Shown piece after piece: positions 4,197-6,597 of a stretch of DNA of 6,597 nucleotides. Where the stretch lies: the NCBI GenBank assembly GCA_904501705.1, contig CAJGCA010000076.1, positions 1-6,597 on the forward strand, read 5' to 3'. Every line of letters starts with the position of its first letter. Position 1 is the first letter of the stretch. The stretch comes from Clostridiaceae bacterium (GTDB lineage: Bacteria; Bacillota; Clostridia; Oscillospirales; Acutalibacteraceae). The notes under the pieces were generated by a model that was given only the letters and a program-made list of their open reading frames with translations, was not told where the DNA came from and made no database searches. Position numbers and translations under genes: made by a program.

Positions 4197-4781
4197 CTAA
4201 CGAAATTTAATCTCGTGCACCGTCTCCTCGCTCATGGCGAGGGTGGACGGGTCAATATACACAATTCGCTTAAGCTTACGACGCGCATAACGCACCGTTG
4301 CGGCCGTTCCGGAGCGATACTCTGCATCGATCGGAGTATACACCGCGATCACCGTGTCGGCATGATCCACCATCCAGTGATTTCGGCCGCGATAGCAAGC
4401 CGCGGTTTTCCCTTTTGCCTCCTCAGCGGAAAACAGCGTCTCCACCCGCGTGCAGGCGGCGAGGATGCGGCGATATTCCTGCTGATCTTCGGCGGACCAG
4501 CGGCTCTCCTGCCCCAAAAACGGCACAGCGGCGATCAGCTTGACATCGGGATGCTTCGCCTGCAAGCAGAGCACCTCGGCCGCCGCCCACAAATCGACCC
4601 CGACGCACATCCCGCTGATGAACGTACGGCATCCCTCGTTATACAGACGGCGAATCTGCCGTCCCAGTACCTCGCGCACGTGCTCAGGGCGAAGCCCATC
4701 CTCTTTGAAGGGGAAACGATGCGGACGATACCCCGTAAAACAGCACGCACGGCTGTGTTCGGTTGCTTTTTGTACCGACAT
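4197..4781 (-). CDS. YpsA-like SLOG family protein (DUF1273)
   Basis: A 194-residue Rossmann-like protein of the SLOG superfamily, YpsA/DUF1273 branch. Visible motifs: CCFTGYRPHRF (13-23) at the first strand and loop; FISGMCVGVDLWAAAEV (54-70), the glycine-rich nucleotide-binding region; a long helical insert (92-120); RNHWMVDHADTVIAVY (133-148); SGTAATVRYA (157-166); a final strand IVYIDP (173-178). SLOG proteins are thought to bind nucleotides or nucleotide derivatives. B. subtilis YpsA affects cell division and stress traits, but its reaction is unknown, so no enzymatic role is assigned. ATG at 4781 has AAGGAGG seven bases upstream (4795-4789). It is the first gene of an operon with the 92-residue protein and has its own promoter just after the carD terminator. 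Confidence 0.9.
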   Translation of the reverse strand: MSVQKATEHSRACCFTGYRPHRFPFKEDGLRPEHVREVLGRQIRRLYNEGCRTFISGMCVGVDLWAAAEVLCLQAKHPDVKLIAAVPFLGQESRWSAEDQQEYRRILAACTRVETLFSAEEAKGKTAACYRGRNHWMVDHADTVIAVYTPIDAEYRSGTAATVRYARRKLKRIVYIDPSTLAMSEETVHEIKFR

Positions 4782-4808
4782 ACGCTCCCCTCCTTATCTG
4801 TGCTCTCT

Positions 4809-4837
4809 ATTGTATCACATTCTCCATCCGATGCAAA
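4809..4837 (-). promoter_or_regulatory. Promoter of the SLOG operon
   Basis: On the minus strand TTTGCA (4837-4832), a 17-base spacer and TACAAT (4814-4809), with TGA before the -10 as an extended element. The -35 is only a fair match. Start near 4802, 21 bases before the ATG. A TTGACA further upstream (about 4851-4846) is too far from this -10 to serve it. Confidence 0.68.
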
Positions 4838-4852
4838 GAGGAAATTTGTCAA

Positions 4853-4890
4853 AACGTAAAAAAGACGGGGTACCCCGTCTTTTTTACGTT
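4853..4890. terminator. Perfect 38-bp palindromic terminator after carD
   Basis: Bases 4853-4890 are a perfect palindrome centred on GGGGTACCCC. Each arm carries A6/T6 next to GACGGGG/CCCCGTC, so the T-run lies inside the stem. It works on either strand, but only the minus strand has a gene ending here. The carD stop codon (4891-4889) overlaps the stem's first two bases, so a terminating ribosome would touch the hairpin. Confidence 0.9.
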
Positions 4891-5398
4891 ATTCTCCGAT
4901 CCGTTCGCGGATGTAGTCGTCGACCTGCTTGGCAGGGATGCCGAGCGCCAGCACGAATTCCTCCTCGATCAAGCGGATGCACTCCTGTAAGAATGCCTCG
5001 TCCGCGGCGCTCAGCTTCTTGCCCGCGGCGAGCTTCTCCTGCTTCTTTTCATACAAGCAGCGCACCAGCCGTAGAATCTGTCGGCGGTCGCCGCCGCTGA
5101 TAATCGCACGGAACTGTGTCGCCCGCTCACCGCGATCTTCCGTCCACGGAACGTCCACCTGCGCCACGCAGGAGAGGATCTCGTCGATCTCCTCCTTCGT
5201 CAGCAGCGGGCGCAGACGCGCCATCAGCGTCTCATTCCCGCAAGGGACGTACACCGACGAACGAGGATCGCGCGCAGGCGCGAGGATGTAATACTCCTCC
5301 TTTTCGCCGCCAAACGCCAACCGCTGTCGATCAACCACGCGGCAAACGCCCATCTTGCCGTACACCACGTGCTGATCCTTTTTGAAATTCTCGCTCAT
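4889..5398 (-). CDS. CarD/CdnL-type transcription regulator
   Basis: A 169-residue protein of the CarD_CdnL_TRCF family, which binds the RNA polymerase beta subunit and stabilises open promoter complexes, notably at rRNA promoters in other bacteria. The N-terminal Tudor-like RNAP-interacting domain spans about 1-60 (DQHVVYGKMGVCRVV at 8-22; YYILAP at 36-41; SSVYVPCGN at 47-55). The helical DNA-binding domain follows (67-165). It includes W85 in DVPWTEDRGER, at the place of the tryptophan that wedges into the minor groove in characterised CarD proteins; this equivalence is my alignment by eye. Length fits the clostridial forms. ATG at 5398 is chosen because GAGG (5410-5407) is eight bases upstream; a start at 5434 would put the leader hairpin inside the gene. 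It has its own promoter, a terminator-like hairpin in its leader and a strong terminator after it. Confidence 0.93.
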   Translation of the reverse strand: MSENFKKDQHVVYGKMGVCRVVDRQRLAFGGEKEEYYILAPARDPRSSVYVPCGNETLMARLRPLLTKEEIDEILSCVAQVDVPWTEDRGERATQFRAIISGGDRRQILRLVRCLYEKKQEKLAAGKKLSAADEAFLQECIRLIEEEFVLALGIPAKQVDDYIRERIGE

Positions 5399-5424
5399 CG
5401 CACCACCCTCTTTGTAAAAGAAAA

Positions 5425-5457
5425 GGTGGCTCAACCGCGTCGCGCCGTTGAGCCACC
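5425..5457 (-). terminator. Terminator-like hairpin in the carD leader
   Basis: GGTGGCTCAAC (5425-5435) and GTTGAGCCACC (5447-5457) form a perfect 11-bp stem. On the minus strand TTTTCTTTT follows directly (5424-5416), the form of an intrinsic terminator. It lies downstream of the carD promoter and upstream of its ribosome-binding site, so it would act on carD transcripts as well as end nrdD readthrough. No other terminator was seen after nrdD. Confidence 0.85.
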
Positions 5458-5468
5458 CGATTTATTTC

Positions 5469-5497
5469 ATTGTACCATTTTTACCACGGGATTGCAA
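5469..5497 (-). promoter_or_regulatory. carD promoter
   Basis: On the minus strand TTGCAA (5497-5492), a 17-base spacer and TACAAT (5474-5469), with TGG before the -10 as an extended element. Start near 5462, giving a leader of about 64 nt whose first half is the terminator-like hairpin. Confidence 0.72.
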
Positions 5498-5543
5498 AGG
5501 GCATTTTTCACAAAAAACGCGGTGAAATCCCGTTGCTGCAATC
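5490..5543. other. Inverted repeat in the nrdD-carD gap
   Basis: GATTGCA (5490-5496) and TGCAATC (5537-5543) are 7-bp inverted arms, and the left arm overlaps the carD -35 box. An inner TTTCAC/GTGAAA pair also exists. Neither hairpin has a T-run in the right place, so it is not a terminator for nrdD. It may be a weak structure or chance. Confidence 0.3.
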
Positions 5544-5546
5544 GCC

Positions 5547-6597
5547 TTACAGGTGCAGCACACGCTCCTTGATCTCCTGCGTGCGACCCTGGTTCCAGTA
5601 CTGCGTACCGATATAGCCGCAGGTACGGCGGGCGACGTTCATCTTGCTCTGGTCGGTGTTACCGCAGTGCGGGCACTTCCAAATAAGCTTGCCGTCCTCT
5701 TCCTCGATGGCGATCTCGCCGTCGTAGCCGCACACCTGGCAATAGTCGCTCTTGGTGTTGAGCTCGGCGTACATAATGTTGTCGTAGATGAACTTCATCA
5801 CCGACAGCACCGCGTCGAGGTTCTGCTGCATATTCGGCACCTCGACGTAGCTGATCGCACCGCCGGGAGACAGCGCCTGGAACTTCGCCTCCAGCGCGAG
5901 CTTGTCGAACGCATCGATCGGCTCGGTGACGTGGATGTGATAGCTGTTGGTGATATAGCTCTTATCCGTCACGCCCTTGACAATGCCGAAGCGCTTCTGC
6001 AGGCACTTGGCGAACTTATAGGTCGTGCTCTCGAGCGGCGTGCCGTACAGCGAATAGTCGATGACCTCGGCGGCCTTCCACTTCGCGGTGTACTCGTTGA
6101 GCTTGCGCATAATCTCCAGACCAAGCTCCTCGCCCTCGGGCTCGGTGAGCTTCTTGCCGATGAGGCTGTACACGCACTCCCACAGACCGGCGTAGCCGAG
6201 CGACAAAGTCGAGTAGCCGCCGTGCAGGAACTTGTCGATGGTCTCGCCCTTCTCAAGGCGGGCAAGCGCGCCGTACTGCCACAGGATCGGCGCGGCATCC
6301 GACACGGTGCCGGTCAGGCGCTCGTGGCGGCACTGCAGAGCGCGGTGGCACAGCTCCATACGCTCGTCGAAGATCTCCCAGAACTTGTCCATATCGCCCT
6401 TGGCACTCAGACCAATGTCCACGAGGTTGACGGTGACAACACCCTGGTTGAAACGGCCGTAATACTTCGGCTTGCCCTCCTCGTCGACGTAGGGGGTCAG
6501 GAAGCTGCGGCAACCCATACAGGTGTAGCAGTGGCCCTCACCGTTCTTGTCGACCTTGTTCTGCAGCATAATCTTCTCGCTGATGTAATCGGGCACC
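5547..6597 (-). CDS. nrdD: Anaerobic ribonucleoside-triphosphate reductase, C-terminal half (partial)
   Basis: The last 349 codons of class III ribonucleotide reductase; the 5' part lies beyond the right edge. The enzyme makes dNTPs from NTPs under anoxia with a glycyl radical generated by the radical-SAM activase NrdG. Seen here: YTCMGCRSFL (fragment 24-33), whose MGC cysteine is probably the thiyl-radical site; YGRFNQGVV (46-54); SDAAPILWQYGALARL; GYSTLSLGYAGL; SLYGTPLESTTYKFAKCL; ITNSYHIHVTEPIDAF; LSPGGAISYVEVPN; DNIMYAELNTKSDYCQVCGY. The C-terminal zinc site is Cys286, Cys289, Cys308 and Cys311, and the radical glycine is Gly327 in RRTCGYIG. All core C-terminal motifs are intact. The first visible GTG near 6596 is an internal valine, not a start. 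nrdG is not downstream, where carD follows instead; it may lie elsewhere. nrdD appears to share the leader hairpin of carD as its terminator. Confidence 0.97.
   Translation of the reverse strand, partial: VPDYISEKIMLQNKVDKNGEGHCYTCMGCRSFLTPYVDEEGKPKYYGRFNQGVVTVNLVDIGLSAKGDMDKFWEIFDERMELCHRALQCRHERLTGTVSDAAPILWQYGALARLEKGETIDKFLHGGYSTLSLGYAGLWECVYSLIGKKLTEPEGEELGLEIMRKLNEYTAKWKAAEVIDYSLYGTPLESTTYKFAKCLQKRFGIVKGVTDKSYITNSYHIHVTEPIDAFDKLALEAKFQALSPGGAISYVEVPNMQQNLDAVLSVMKFIYDNIMYAELNTKSDYCQVCGYDGEIAIEEEDGKLIWKCPHCGNTDQSKMNVARRTCGYIGTQYWNQGRTQEIKERVLHL

Noticed and set aside
4540..5100. Plus-strand open frames of 186 and 228 codons opposite the SLOG and carD genes
   Set aside because: They run through two promoters and a perfect terminator, lack ribosome-binding sites and give Arg, Ser and Pro-rich shadow sequence.
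5369..5572. Plus-strand open frame of 67 codons over the carD leader
   Set aside because: It covers a promoter and terminator hairpin on the other strand and has no ribosome-binding site or recognisable motif.

Overview
The window looks like chromosomal DNA of a GC-rich member of the Clostridia, plausibly near Oscillospirales/Ruminococcaceae. This rests on strong AGGAGG/GAGG Shine-Dalgarno sites, SigA-type promoters, clostridial versions of CarD, NrdD, RarA, a YpsA-like SLOG protein and a CmpB-family membrane protein, and a short inverted-repeat element of a kind I recall from gut Clostridia. The taxonomic call is an inference; no rRNA gene is present. The window ends inside a gene on the right and probably at the edge of a repeat on the left.

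Layout, left to right. (1) 1-132 is a small non-coding element with 60-bp imperfect terminal inverted repeats and nested hairpins. (2) 133-846 is an AT-rich island with one minus-strand gene for a two-helix membrane protein with a YcxB-like C-terminal domain, with its own extended -10 promoter. (3) 938-2203 (minus) is rarA and 2316-2948 (plus) is nth. They are divergent, and their consensus -35 boxes lie back to back in a perfect inverted repeat. (4) 2934-3338 (minus) is a four-helix CmpB/DUF1113-type membrane protein that overlaps nth tail to tail. (5) 3339-3759 has no credible protein gene. It holds a bidirectional terminator, a candidate small RNA of about 120 nt with a near-consensus promoter, a dispersed 24-bp palindrome, and a cluster of small hairpins. 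(6) 3760-3833 (minus) is tRNA-Gly(CCC), with an encoded CCA, its own promoter and a terminator one base downstream. (7) 3901-4781 (minus) is a two-gene operon: a YpsA-like SLOG protein, then a 92-residue protein of unknown function. (8) 4889-5398 (minus) is carD, behind a leader with a terminator-like hairpin. (9) 5547-6597 (minus) is the C-terminal half of the anaerobic ribonucleotide reductase nrdD.

The recognised protein genes are mostly housekeeping: fork-associated recombination (RarA), base excision repair (Nth), transcription initiation control (CarD) and anaerobic dNTP synthesis (NrdD). No protein-coding defence or biosynthetic system is visible. The parts most worth a second look are non-coding: the candidate small RNA at 3400-3519, the terminator-like hairpin in the carD leader, the symmetric rarA/nth control region, the hairpin cluster at 3545-3713, and the palindrome and promoter motif shared between the AT-rich island and the small-RNA locus.
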